Origin: Alistipes sp.
GTDB lineage: Bacteria > Bacteroidota > Bacteroidia > Bacteroidales > Rikenellaceae
NCBI GenBank assembly: GCA_017399485.1
Contig: JAFQCA010000023.1
Span: forward strand, 1-64,000
Direction of reading: 5' to 3'
DNA: 64,000 nt
Of the stretch, positions 34,814 through 43,192 are shown piece after piece. The notes under the pieces were generated by a model. The model saw only the letters and a list, made by a program, of their open reading frames with translations, did no database searches and was not told where the DNA came from. Positions within the stretch are counted from its first letter, which is position 1. Every line of letters begins with the position of its first letter. Position numbers and translations under genes: made by a program.

Positions 34814-37705
34814 TTAGAAACGGCCACCGCCGCCACCGCCGAAGCCGCCACCGCCATAGCCACCTCTACCGCCGCCATAGCCACCAGGACCGCCGGGACC
34901 CATCTGCATACCGGGACGGAAGCCGCCACGCTCCTCTTGCTGCTGTGCGCTTGAAGCGTTACGAGAACGGATGTTGTAAGTGAATCGGATACCGAAGTAA
35001 CGACCAATCACGCTACGCATAGAGTTCTCCATATAGAGTGCATTCCAACTACGTCCGAAACCTGAGTTACGGTTGAATACGTCGTTTGCCACCAACTGAA
35101 TCTCACCCAACTTCTTCAATACCTTCATACCGATACCGAAGTTTGCGATGAAGTCCTCGTTATCCAAGCGTGATGCAGTCTCGCTCAAGCCCTTATACTT
35201 GCTGTAATTGGCATTTGCGTGGAGTGTCAAACCGAATCCGAATACAACGCGTACGTTACCGCTTGCGTGGTGGTTGATATACTCATTGTTGCCGCTTGCT
35301 GACATTGAGTTCTCGACGTTGCTGTAACGGGGTGAGTAGCGCAGACGGAAGTCCACATAGTCACTGAAGTTACTGCTCAACGAAACAGAACCTCCCAATG
35401 AACGATTCTTCGAGCGGTTGATTACCTCATTCAACATTGAGGGTGACTGGCTGATAGAACCGTTGGCATCAACGTTCATATTACATCCGATGAAGTTTAC
35501 AGGGAATCCGTAAGAGATACGGCCACCGATATTCCAACTACCCTCCTTTACGTTGATAGGCTTCGAGAAACGACCTGTGGGTGACAATGCAGTGAGGAAT
35601 TCACCATCGGGAGAGTAAACCTCATAGCCCGGAGAGTTCATTACCACAGCATTTACAATATTGTTCTGTGTCTTCGAACCGTTGAAACCGATTGAGAATG
35701 TAGTACCATTCATAATACCCGAGTGAGTGTAATCAATGTTACCTCTGTGAGAGTATGAAGGCTTCAAATTGGGGTTACCTGAACGAATGTTGTTTACGTT
35801 AGAGATATCTACCACATCCTGCAAATCGTTAACCGATGGGTTCGATGTGCTTGAACTTATACGTGCCGAAATGCGGTTCTCCTGATTAATCTTAACGCGA
35901 GCATTTGCCGAGTATGTGATGTTCTCAAATGTCTTTCTGGGCAAAGTATAGGCCTGCGGATATACGCGGTCACTGCTCATCGCTACGTGCTGATAGTTTA
36001 CACGTGCTGATACCGATGTTCCCTCATTACCGTAACGGAAACCGGGACCTACGTTCTGTGTCAAATACTCAGTATTGTACTTGTTTGAGTAATCGGGGTC
36101 CATCTCTGGTAGGTACTCATTAGCACCAAAGTCGTAGAGATATGTCATACGGTCAGCATCACGATAGTTGTTGTTGATGCGATACTCTGCCGTAATCTGA
36201 GCGTGTGAACCGATAGGCTCGGCGTAAGTGAAACTACCGCTCAACGAATAACTGCCATTATTTGAATTTGAACGCTGCTGTATGCTCTCGTCAATGCTAC
36301 GCTCCGAGTAGTTCTCGCTGTTTGAGCCATTGTCCGAGTAGTTACCATTGAAGTTGACGAATATCATACGGCCAGCCTTTTCTCCTACTCGTACCATATA
36401 GTTACCGCCGAAACCTGCGTTGAAACCATCGCTCTTGCCAAAGTTCCAGTTGTCGAGGCGGATAGAGTTCAAACCACTTACGGGGAAGTAATCAGTGTAG
36501 TTGTTACCGTTATTCTTGCTACCGTTGAACGATGCATTGGCACGCAACATCAAACGGTGGCGAGGATTAATCTTCCACTCGAAACGAGCATTCAAACCGT
36601 GGTTGTTGCCCTTGTTATTGCTGTAGTTGTTAGACTTCTGACGGTCATAAATATCGTCACGATTCGAGTTTATCTGCTCCTCGGTGAGGAAGTAATCGCG
36701 CTCCGACCAACTGTAATTCTTGTTGTTGTTGGCGTTGAATGAGTAACTACCCTCCAACTTAACCTTGTCGTCCTCGCCCCAAGAGTTGATGTAGTTCAAA
36801 CCACCATAACCCATCTTTGACTCGCTGTTGCCATTCATATTGTTAGCCGAGAAACGTATAGTGGTCTTTGCCTTCTTGTTGAAGATGTTGGCATAACCAT
36901 CACCACTACCGAAATGCTGTGTTTTCTCCAAATCGTTCTCCTTCGGCTCAACTGCGTACATAGCATTTACGCGACCATATACTGCGGTCTTTATCTTCGT
37001 CACGAAGTTGATAGCCTTATAACTGTTACCGTCGTCAATACCTGAGAATTCAGCCTCGTCGCTCAACTTGTCAAACACCTCGACAGACTTGATAGCCTCT
37101 GCGGGGAGTGTCGAGATAGCCGATGCAACATCATTACCGAAGAACTCACGTCCATCGATAAGAATCTTCTGTACGGCCTCACCTTGAGCCTCTACCGAGC
37201 CACCTTCAACCTTGATACCCGGCATCTTTGCCAACAACTCATCGGCATTGGCATCGGGCAATACCTTGTAGGCACCTGCGTTGTAAACGATAGTATCACC
37301 GTTGATTGTTGTACGTACTGCCTGTGTCTTTACGTCAATCTGGTCGATTTGCTGCAAATCCTCTTCGATGAGCCAGTCCTTAATCTCCAAGGTCTCGCCT
37401 CTCTTAACAGTGATATCCTTTGTGGTAGTCTTGTAACCGAGAACTTCAACCTTCAACTGATAGTCACCTACGTTTACCTGCTTGAATTGGAAAGCACCAC
37501 GTATAGCCGACAACTCATATCTCTTCTGAAGTGTATCCTTCTTCGACATAAGTTCGATTGTCGCACCAACCAATCCCTCTGTTACCTCCTGCTTCTCCTC
37601 GTTTATTACCTTTGCTACGATAGTACCGTTGATGGCACCTTTAGGTTGTGCAAAGGCTGCAACTCCGAAGAGCGACAAAACCAATGTAAATAAAATTTTC
37701 TTCAT
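34814..37705 (-). CDS. SusC/TonB-dependent-like outer-membrane beta-barrel with Gly-rich tail
   Basis: A 963-residue outer-membrane protein. The signal peptide ends at AAFAQ-P. Residues about 25-115 are a carboxypeptidase-regulatory-like beta sandwich (GAFQFKQVNVGDYQLKVEVLGYKT), then a plug-like domain (NADELLAKMPGIKVEGGSV, KILIDGREFFGNDVASA, AIKSVEVFDKLSDEAEFSG), then a long asparagine-rich barrel. The final 45 residues are nearly all glycine, with arginine, tyrosine and phenylalanine, and end in GGGGGGRF. No SusD partner follows. It may be a receptor or a general outer-membrane protein; the ligand is unknown. Confidence 0.85.
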   Translation of the reverse strand: MKKILFTLVLSLFGVAAFAQPKGAINGTIVAKVINEEKQEVTEGLVGATIELMSKKDTLQKRYELSAIRGAFQFKQVNVGDYQLKVEVLGYKTTTKDITVKRGETLEIKDWLIEEDLQQIDQIDVKTQAVRTTINGDTIVYNAGAYKVLPDANADELLAKMPGIKVEGGSVEAQGEAVQKILIDGREFFGNDVASAISTLPAEAIKSVEVFDKLSDEAEFSGIDDGNSYKAINFVTKIKTAVYGRVNAMYAVEPKENDLEKTQHFGSGDGYANIFNKKAKTTIRFSANNMNGNSESKMGYGGLNYINSWGEDDKVKLEGSYSFNANNNKNYSWSERDYFLTEEQINSNRDDIYDRQKSNNYSNNKGNNHGLNARFEWKINPRHRLMLRANASFNGSKNNGNNYTDYFPVSGLNSIRLDNWNFGKSDGFNAGFGGNYMVRVGEKAGRMIFVNFNGNYSDNGSNSENYSERSIDESIQQRSNSNNGSYSLSGSFTYAEPIGSHAQITAEYRINNNYRDADRMTYLYDFGANEYLPEMDPDYSNKYNTEYLTQNVGPGFRYGNEGTSVSARVNYQHVAMSSDRVYPQAYTLPRKTFENITYSANARVKINQENRISARISSSTSNPSVNDLQDVVDISNVNNIRSGNPNLKPSYSHRGNIDYTHSGIMNGTTFSIGFNGSKTQNNIVNAVVMNSPGYEVYSPDGEFLTALSPTGRFSKPINVKEGSWNIGGRISYGFPVNFIGCNMNVDANGSISQSPSMLNEVINRSKNRSLGGSVSLSSNFSDYVDFRLRYSPRYSNVENSMSASGNNEYINHHASGNVRVVFGFGLTLHANANYSKYKGLSETASRLDNEDFIANFGIGMKVLKKLGEIQLVANDVFNRNSGFGRSWNALYMENSMRSVIGRYFGIRFTYNIRSRNASSAQQQEERGGFRPGMQMGPGGPGGYGGGRGGYGGGGFGGGGGGRF

Positions 37706-37740
37706 AAATATTGTGTTTTACGTTTTTTTCTGATTCTGCA

Positions 37741-37748
37741 CAAAAATA
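37741..37748 (-). promoter_or_regulatory. -7 promoter box for the outer-membrane barrel gene
   Basis: TATTTTTG on the minus strand, 35 bases before the ATG at 37705. Bases 37749-37990 hold no gene that I can see. Confidence 0.6.
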
Positions 37749-37994
37749 CATAAATAATCGGGTGAAACATCCGTTTGATAGGTGAATCGCCCAAAACGGG
37801 GTGCCAACCGACGCCTAAGCAAGGTTAAATATTGTTTAAGTGTCATTTTTCTTGTCAAAACGCGGATTGAGTAATTGCTGAAAAGTGAAAATGCCCCAAT
37901 GTATTATAGCCAATAACGAAAGAGTCTATTGTCAAATTAGCCTATAATTATTGCTGTTGATTATTCATCATCTCCTTCGGCTTAATAAAAATAG

Positions 37995-38022
37995 AGCCGT
38001 TCAATAAATTTATTGAACAGCC
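37995..38022 (-). terminator. Terminator of the GH20-GNAT-YitT unit
   Basis: A 20-base perfect palindrome GTTCAATAAATTTATTGAAC (37999-38018) extended by GAGCC/GGC flanks; on the minus strand it runs into TATTTTTATT. Its core resembles the frr terminator. Confidence 0.75.
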
Positions 38023-38046
38023 CCTCGATTATATTTCGTGCTAAAG

Positions 38047-40020
38047 TTAGCGGATGAAATTTTCTACTTTAAGATTTGTGATACGACTCTTGAAATCGCC
38101 TGCTTGTTGCAGAGGGAAGTATAGTGTAGAGACATAATCATACTGTTTCTTTTCAGTGAGCCATCTCTTCTCTCGTTTGAGTTCATCTTGGAGTTTGCCA
38201 TCTACATAAAGGCGTGTGGTTGTGTTACTACACTCGATTCGAATATCTACACTCTTACCCTCTTCAACATAGTAATCGAATGAGTTTAGGTAGCCATCGC
38301 GAACAAATGCCATACGTCCGTCAATGGGACTGCTCAAATAGAATTCAGTAACGTTGTTCGAGAATAGCAATGTGCCTCTATCCTCCCTTTTGCACTCTAT
38401 ATGGAAACTTATGGTGTGGTCGAAACCAGCCTTTGTATGTGGGTAACTCTTGCCCGCCTTTACTTCGGGAATGGTATAAACTACACTGTTGGGCTTGCCC
38501 GAGAATCGGCCCAATTCGTTCACGCCAGGGGCCTCGTGTAAAAGTGTACGCTTGTTGTCAAACTCTTCATAGGGCAGAGTCTTGTATGAAGGACTCCAAG
38601 TTGCTGCTGAAATATATTGCAGCGCAGGATAACTGCGATGATGAATATCATCAACCGATATGCCATTACCAGCGATGTCGTTCCATACGCAAAACATTCC
38701 ACCCAATAGGCTGGGGTCTAATTTGTCCTCGAATGTGTATTGATTAATGGTCGCGGGAGTCCAACTATTGTATATTCGGGCGTGGTCAAGATAGTCACGA
38801 TAGTATCCGGCCGCAGGTACGAGATATCCGTAATGAGAGGGAACGCTGACTATCTTGTATCCCAACTTTTTCATATCGGCAGGTTGCGCATATGGATTAT
38901 ACCAGCAATACATTATAACGTTTTCTGACTTTACGGGTGTTTCACCTTTGGCGTGTGTGAGTGCTCCCCATACACAGGCCTGCTTGCCGAACTTCTCTAC
39001 AAACCGGATGTAATGGTCTGTAAAGGCGCGGAACTTCTCTACGACATCCTTATCCTTGTTTGAATACTCGTCGGTGCCGATATGTACCTGCTTGCCGACG
39101 AATACGGGGTCGTCACCCTCAAGATACTCGGTAAAGAGTGAGTCGAGGAAGGTATAGACGTTGGGGTTGTAGAGGTCGAGGTGGTCAAGACCATACTTCT
39201 CGGAACCAAACTCCTTGCGGTAACGTGAGAAGGCCAACGAGTGCGACGGTACGTCAATCTCGGGAATCACGTTCACACATATCTTGGCCGCATCCTTCTG
39301 GAACTGACGGAACTCATCCTTGCCGTAGTGGCCATCTTTGGCTGTGAGTTCGGGGAAGAACTCGCTCTCAAGACGGAAGGCAGTGTAGGTCTTGTCCCAA
39401 GTATCCTCATATCTCTTTGCAGCACGGTCATTAAGGTGAATCTGGAAGGTGTTCATCTTGTAGTAGGCCATAATCTTGGCATATTCCACGAGGTACTCCA
39501 ACGGGATGTATTTACGTCCGCAGTCAATCATAAATCCACGCATAGCGTAGTCGGGCCAGTCGCGGATGTCTCCTTTCGGTAGGAGTGTACCCTTGTTCTG
39601 CTCCAAAATCTGCAGCAGTGTGCGTGTAGCCCAATAGGCGCCCGTAGTTGTCTGGGCATTTACCACGATGCGCTCACCTATGGCGATGCTGTAACCCTCT
39701 TCGCCCAACTCCTTATCGGTTACGAGGTTGATGATGATAGCGCCAGCGGGGGCCTTTGAGGCATCTTTCAGCGCTTTGGGCTTCATTCCCTTGCCGAACA
39801 TCAAACCGTAATCCTCGGCCAAAGCCGAAGCGGTAGAGGCCAAAGCCTCGTCGGTGTATATAACCTTTGTGCTGGCACTCACAGCCACTACGCCCTCGCC
39901 GCCCTGCCAATGGCGCAGTTCGGGAATAACAAAAGGTTTGGGGTTGTTGGCGCTCAATGTGGCTATGCTGCAAAACGTGAGAGCCACGAGGCATAATGTA
40001 AAAATACTCTTTTTTATCAT
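38047..40020 (-). CDS. Beta-N-acetylhexosaminidase, GH20
   Basis: A 657-residue exported hexosaminidase that removes terminal N-acetylglucosamine or N-acetylgalactosamine, for example from mucin. The signal peptide ends near LSA-N. An N-terminal GH20b-type domain precedes the TIM barrel, which opens at DYAMRGFMIDCGRKYIPLEYL. VQIHLN (here FQIHLND) and VHIGTDEYS carry the Asp-Glu pair of substrate-assisted catalysis. VIMYCWYNPY and YNSWTPATINQY follow. The last 120 residues look like a LamG-type lectin domain (DHTISFHIECK, TRLYVDGKLQDELKR). First partner genes upstream encode GNAT and YitT proteins. Confidence 0.92.
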   Translation of the reverse strand: MIKKSIFTLCLVALTFCSIATLSANNPKPFVIPELRHWQGGEGVVAVSASTKVIYTDEALASTASALAEDYGLMFGKGMKPKALKDASKAPAGAIIINLVTDKELGEEGYSIAIGERIVVNAQTTTGAYWATRTLLQILEQNKGTLLPKGDIRDWPDYAMRGFMIDCGRKYIPLEYLVEYAKIMAYYKMNTFQIHLNDRAAKRYEDTWDKTYTAFRLESEFFPELTAKDGHYGKDEFRQFQKDAAKICVNVIPEIDVPSHSLAFSRYRKEFGSEKYGLDHLDLYNPNVYTFLDSLFTEYLEGDDPVFVGKQVHIGTDEYSNKDKDVVEKFRAFTDHYIRFVEKFGKQACVWGALTHAKGETPVKSENVIMYCWYNPYAQPADMKKLGYKIVSVPSHYGYLVPAAGYYRDYLDHARIYNSWTPATINQYTFEDKLDPSLLGGMFCVWNDIAGNGISVDDIHHRSYPALQYISAATWSPSYKTLPYEEFDNKRTLLHEAPGVNELGRFSGKPNSVVYTIPEVKAGKSYPHTKAGFDHTISFHIECKREDRGTLLFSNNVTEFYLSSPIDGRMAFVRDGYLNSFDYYVEEGKSVDIRIECSNTTTRLYVDGKLQDELKREKRWLTEKKQYDYVSTLYFPLQQAGDFKSRITNLKVENFIR

Positions 40021-40033
40021 TTTTTTTGTTTAT

Positions 40034-40483
40034 TTATTTGTTTTTGTCTACTTCTATCTTGTACACATTTGTTTGTCGAGGCTCAAACCCAATTTTGCGA
40101 TAGAGTGCATTTGCGGCTACGCGCGAGGGGCGTGAGGTGAGCATCAACGAACACGGAGCCAGATTCTTTTTGACGTAATTTATGGCGTACTCAACCAATT
40201 CCTCGCCCAAGCCTTTGCCGCGTAACTTGTTGTCTATCACTACATCTTCCACCCAAACTTTGCGGCTTGTCGGGCAGGTGTATATGCCGAGCGAGAGCAT
40301 TCCGACGATGCTCTCCTTATGGCGCATAACGAACAATCGCGAAGCGCTGTCCTGCAACACGTTACGCAAGTCGTCTTCACTAAAAGTTGATTCGCGCCCC
40401 GTAAGTTGTTCTATGAGAGTGCGTATTGCCTCGGCGGTTGAAGCGTCGCTTGATATAAGTTGGGTTATCGTGCAGTCGCCCAT
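40034..40483 (-). CDS. GNAT-family N-acetyltransferase
   Basis: A 149-residue single-domain acetyltransferase. VWVEDVVIDNKLRGKGLGEELVEYA carries the acetyl-CoA pyrophosphate loop (R-G-K-G-L-G) after the V-x-D-V-V strand. ALYRKIGFEPRQTNVYKIEV is the usual C-terminal strand. The acceptor is unknown. It is four bases from the YitT gene and 13 from GH20, so the three are one transcript. Confidence 0.88.
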   Translation of the reverse strand: MGDCTITQLISSDASTAEAIRTLIEQLTGRESTFSEDDLRNVLQDSASRLFVMRHKESIVGMLSLGIYTCPTSRKVWVEDVVIDNKLRGKGLGEELVEYAINYVKKNLAPCSLMLTSRPSRVAANALYRKIGFEPRQTNVYKIEVDKNK

Positions 40484-40487
40484 TGTG

Positions 40488-41402
40488 TTATAATTTTATA
40501 GGCTGGAATCCCTGCCCGTAAACACCCATAACCGATGCAACGGTTATAAATGCATCAGGGTCAATCTGTTTCACCGCTTTGAGGATTGAAGGAGTGTCGC
40601 GATTAGTGCAGACAACCATTATCATCTTTGTATGATTGTGCGTAAAACTTCCTTCCGATTCGATGAGCGTTGCACCGCGCTTTAACTCGAAATTAACAAC
40701 CTGTATAATCTCCTCGTAGCGTTGTGAGATGATAAATACCTGACTCGATTGTTTGTTACCGGCCAAAACCATATCAGCCGTATAGCCGAACACGAGTGTC
40801 ATAATATAGCCGTAGATGGCGGCGTCGATGGAAAAACCAACGAGGAGTGACGATGCGATGATGAGCAAATCGACAACAAATATTATACGGCCATAACTTA
40901 TTGGCTTGTATTTGTTTATAATCATTGCTACAATGTCAGAGCCGCCTGTGGAGCCACCCTGCATAAGCGCTATGGCCACACCGAATCCCGTGATTACGCC
41001 ACCCACGACCATTGCGAGAAAACGGTCCAAATGCAGAAAGTCCTCAGCAGGGAGAATATCCTGCCAGATGTTCATCGATAGTGATAGGGCGCAGATGCAG
41101 AATATTGTTTTGATACCGAACTTCCATCCGAGAATGAATCCTGCAATAAGCAGCAGAACAGCATTTATCAACAGAACGAGTGTACCAATCTTCACATCCA
41201 TTCCGAATGAGTTGTGCAGTGCGGTGCTTATAACAATGGCCAAACCCGATGCTGCTCCGCTGGTACCTTTGGCCGGCAATACGCAACCAATCCATCCAAA
41301 GGAGTAGATTGCCATACCAAGTGCCATAAAGAAGTACTCTTTAATACGTGTAAGTATCGGGTGATGTACTTTTAAGATGTTCGATTTTGTCGTTACAGAC
41401 AT
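40488..41402 (-). CDS. YitT-family membrane protein (DUF2179)
   Basis: A 304-residue inner-membrane protein with five or six helices (AMGMAIYSFGWIGCVLP region, LVLLINAVLLLIAGFILG, FLAMVVGGVITGFGVAIAL, IIFVVDLLIIASSLLVGF, AIYGYIMTLVFGYTADMV) and a soluble C-terminal DUF2179 domain (QVFIISQRYEEIIQVVNFEL ... MVVCTNRDTPSILKAVKQIDPDAFITV). The transport role of the family is not settled. First gene of the three-gene unit; no -7 box was found ahead of it. Confidence 0.88.
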   Translation of the reverse strand: MSVTTKSNILKVHHPILTRIKEYFFMALGMAIYSFGWIGCVLPAKGTSGAASGLAIVISTALHNSFGMDVKIGTLVLLINAVLLLIAGFILGWKFGIKTIFCICALSLSMNIWQDILPAEDFLHLDRFLAMVVGGVITGFGVAIALMQGGSTGGSDIVAMIINKYKPISYGRIIFVVDLLIIASSLLVGFSIDAAIYGYIMTLVFGYTADMVLAGNKQSSQVFIISQRYEEIIQVVNFELKRGATLIESEGSFTHNHTKMIMVVCTNRDTPSILKAVKQIDPDAFITVASVMGVYGQGFQPIKL

Positions 41403-41541
41403 ATAGCAAAATGTGGTCTTAAATGGGTTATATCTCTTTTCCGAGCGTGAAATTAATACAATTTCCGTAATAACACGCAGTTTTGTGGAAATATTTTTGG
41501 AAATATATAGTTTGGTGTTGTAATGACATTCCCTTTTTTAA

Positions 41542-41920
41542 TTTCCTCCTCTAAAGTAGAGAAGGTGTCGCTTTAGCGACGGAGGAGTCTGCAATATAAC
41601 TTACTTCTCCAAAATTAATCCACTTCGTGTCTTTTTCACCTTTTTATCCGTAAAAAGGTGAGCAAAAAGCGGCGCGGTGACAAGTTTTCGGAGTCGCCGC
41701 TTGCCGTCGGTAAAACGGATGCATTCGCACTTTTACTTCGTGAAAAGGTCTCCGTTTATTAACCCTCCGCCTGCGCGCCGCCCTTAGTCCGCAAACTTGC
41801 CTGCCGCGATTGGGCTGTCGCACGGGGATATTTTTATTGTTAATGTTTTACGTCACTCCACAAAATCGAAAAGCCGCCTTTGGCGGATTAATCTCCTCCA
41901 TTGAGGGGCGAGGGGGATTA
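41542..41920. repeat. Array of strong hairpins in a gene-free stretch
   Basis: Between the YitT start (41402) and the RNA promoter at 42027 no gene is visible. Within this part are: CTCTA/TAGAG (41549-41561) and GTCGC/GCGAC (41567-41580) enclosed by CTCCTC/GAGGAG; a perfect 10-bp stem with TCCG loop, CACCTTTTTA/TAAAAAGGTG (41637-41660); AAGCGGCG/CGCCGCTT (41667-41702); AAACGGA/TCCGTTT (41713-41757) enclosing a smaller hairpin; and CCGCC/GGCGG (41874-41886). Composition is richer in G+C than nearby gaps. It resembles interspersed repeats common in Bacteroidota genomes, though copy number cannot be seen here. Confidence 0.55.
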
Positions 41921-42026
41921 CCACATCGGACTAAACTCCTTCTCGTAATGACGTAGCGACACAAGATATTCCCGAATATAAATTAAAGTATGTTGTGTAG
42001 AAATTTCTGCTTTTGATAATTTTCAT

Positions 42027-42034
42027 TATCTTTG
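42027..42034 (+). promoter_or_regulatory. -7 promoter box for the structured RNA
   Basis: TATCTTTG, exact. Its predicted start near 42039-42041 coincides with the first base of the RNA's closing stem. Confidence 0.65.
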
Positions 42035-42038
42035 TTAC

Positions 42039-42297
42039 GGCTTGCAACTATTGTTGTTGGGTCATTACATATTAGTAGACATTTTTTGTCGTAATCTTCA
42101 ACATCTAAACTTGGCGGTTTTGGTTAACACGAAGATTCGCAATCAGATGTCCACGCAAGGTGTATATCCTAACCACCGACATTGGCTCGGTGTGTGCGAT
42201 ATATCATCCGGCGTGGGCTGTCTGTGTTGCTTATTCGTGTTAAGGGCAGCCAAGGCCTAGATGTTGGATAAGTTGATGCAGTGGCCTGCGCTTTTTT
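42039..42297 (+). ncRNA. Rod-shaped structured RNA of about 258 nt, 6S-like candidate
   Basis: Consecutive paired segments, outside to inside: GGC/GCC and GCAACT/AGTT..GC near the two ends; CAACATCTA (42099-42107) with 42258-42266; CTTGGC (42110-42115) with 42249-42254; TTAACACGAA (42124-42133) with 42234-42243; GCAA/TTGC; CAGA/TCTG; CCACGC (42151-42156) with 42211-42216; TATATC (42163-42168) with 42198-42203; CACCGA/TCGGTG (42174-42192) closing the tip. A side arm ATTAC..GACA/TGTC..GTAAT lies at 42064-42095. The 3' end is TTTTTT (42292-42297). The rod with internal loops recalls 6S RNA; tmRNA, RNase P and SRP RNA signatures are absent. It could instead be a long leader of the next gene. Confidence 0.6.
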
Positions 42298-42753
42298 ATG
42301 GACTTATCTGGAAATAAAGGGTTGTTGGATAGACACTTGGTGGCATTCTTCGCATCTCGCACTTCGCCGCCAGAGGCTCTTGACCTTGCTCGGCGGTGGG
42401 CTCACGAAATTGCAAAAACCGATAAGGTGGTAATCAGTGGTTTTCATTCTCCAATAGAACGGGCGGTACTCAATATTCTCCTTGCAAACGGCTGTTCTGT
42501 TGTGGTCGCTCTGGGGCGTTCGCTCTATCGTAATATCCCCGAATATTTGCGTGAGGCCTATTCCGAGAATAGGGTTTTGTTTATCTCGTTTCGCGATTTA
42601 TCACGCCAAAATAGTGCATCGTCGCAGATGCGAAATTGGTGTGTGGCCGATATTGCCGAAGATACGGTGTTTGCTCCATACTTATCGTCGAGCCAATTAT
42701 CGACACTCCATCATTATCTGTCAGGCGGCTCAAAGAGAGTGTCGGTACTTTAA
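42298..42753 (+). CDS. DprA/Smf-like Rossmann-fold protein
   Basis: A 151-residue protein. LLDRHLVAFFASRTSPPEALDLARRWAHEI, then VVISGFHSPIERAVLNILL and VVVALGRSLY, follow the Rossmann-type layout of DprA (Smf) and of the LOG-like proteins, but it is shorter than DprA and lacks its C-terminal domain. Its function is unknown; the resemblance suggests nucleotide or single-stranded DNA binding. The ATG lies immediately after the U-run of the structured RNA, so it is either expressed by read-through or from an unrecognised promoter. Confidence 0.7.
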   Translation: MDLSGNKGLLDRHLVAFFASRTSPPEALDLARRWAHEIAKTDKVVISGFHSPIERAVLNILLANGCSVVVALGRSLYRNIPEYLREAYSENRVLFISFRDLSRQNSASSQMRNWCVADIAEDTVFAPYLSSSQLSTLHHYLSGGSKRVSVL

Positions 42754-42907
42754 TGAGGGAGTGATTGTCGGGAGTCGTGTTGCTGCGGTTGGATAGAAAT
42801 GTGATTTGTCGTGTCTATAATATATATAGGTATGGCCGAAAATGCATTTTTTTTAACTTTTTGCAAAAAAAAAGTGTCACAATGTTTTTTAATTCGCAAA
42901 GAGTCGC

Positions 42908-42915
42908 TATATTTG
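42908..42915 (+). promoter_or_regulatory. Upstream promoter (P1) of the tRNA-tuf-rpo block
   Basis: TATATTTG, exact -7 box. Transcription from here would include the boxA-like element at 42957-42969. A second promoter lies at 43031-43061. The stretch 42754-42907 contains no gene that I can support. Confidence 0.55.
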
Positions 42916-42956
42916 CACTCGATTTTCCGCATTTGTAAAAAAGTCGGGATTTCAAA

Positions 42957-42969
42957 TGTTCTTTGAACA
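42957..42969 (+). promoter_or_regulatory. boxA-like antitermination element
   Basis: TGTTCTTTGAACA closely matches the boxA consensus TGCTCTTTAACA and the GTTCTTTGA motif seen in Bacteroidota rRNA leaders. It lies between the two promoters, ahead of tRNA and translation-machinery genes. Confidence 0.5.
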
Positions 42970-43030
42970 AGCGAAGCAGGGCATTTTTTTGAGACGACAA
43001 AAGATAATTTGTGAAAAAAGTCGCAAATAA

Positions 43031-43061
43031 TTTGGAGATTAAAAAAAAATACCTACCTTTG
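43031..43061 (+). promoter_or_regulatory. Main promoter (P2) of the tRNA-tuf-rpo block
   Basis: TTTG at 43031-43034 and TACCTTTG at 43054-43061 with 19 bases between, an ideal -33/-7 pair. The first tRNA begins 21 bases after the -7 box. Confidence 0.75.
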
Positions 43062-43082
43062 CATCCCGTAAACGGTTAAGAT

Positions 43083-43156
43083 GCCGATGTAGCTCAGTTG
43101 GCCAGAGCACGTGATTTGTAATCTCGGGGTCGTGGGTTCGAATCCCTCCATCGGCT
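43083..43156 (+). tRNA. tRNA-Thr (anticodon TGT)
   Basis: Acceptor GCCGATG/CATCGGC, D-arm GCTC/GAGC, anticodon loop TTTGTAA, T-loop TTCGAAT. No CCA is encoded. The anticodon stem (CGTGA/TCTCG) and the T stem (GTGGG/CCCTC) each contain one T-T mismatch, which is unusual. A short hairpin GGACA/TGTCC follows before the next tRNA and may guide processing. Confidence 0.92.
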
Positions 43157-43192
43157 CATCAAGGACAGAAATGTCCAACTGTTGAAAATATT

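Noticed and set aside
42042..42260. A 72-residue open frame on the plus strand
   Set aside because: It lies wholly inside the paired segments of the structured RNA, has an unlikely amino-acid composition and no homology that I recognise; the base pairing explains the sequence better.
42039..42297. tmRNA, RNase P RNA or SRP RNA as identity of the structured RNA
   Set aside because: The tmRNA GGGGCTG start and CCA end, the RNase P GAGGAAAGTCC box, and the SRP GGAAGCAGC motif are all missing.
42901..43080. Start of an rRNA operon
   Set aside because: The promoter and boxA-like motif resemble an rRNA leader, but tRNA and tuf genes follow, not 16S rRNA.
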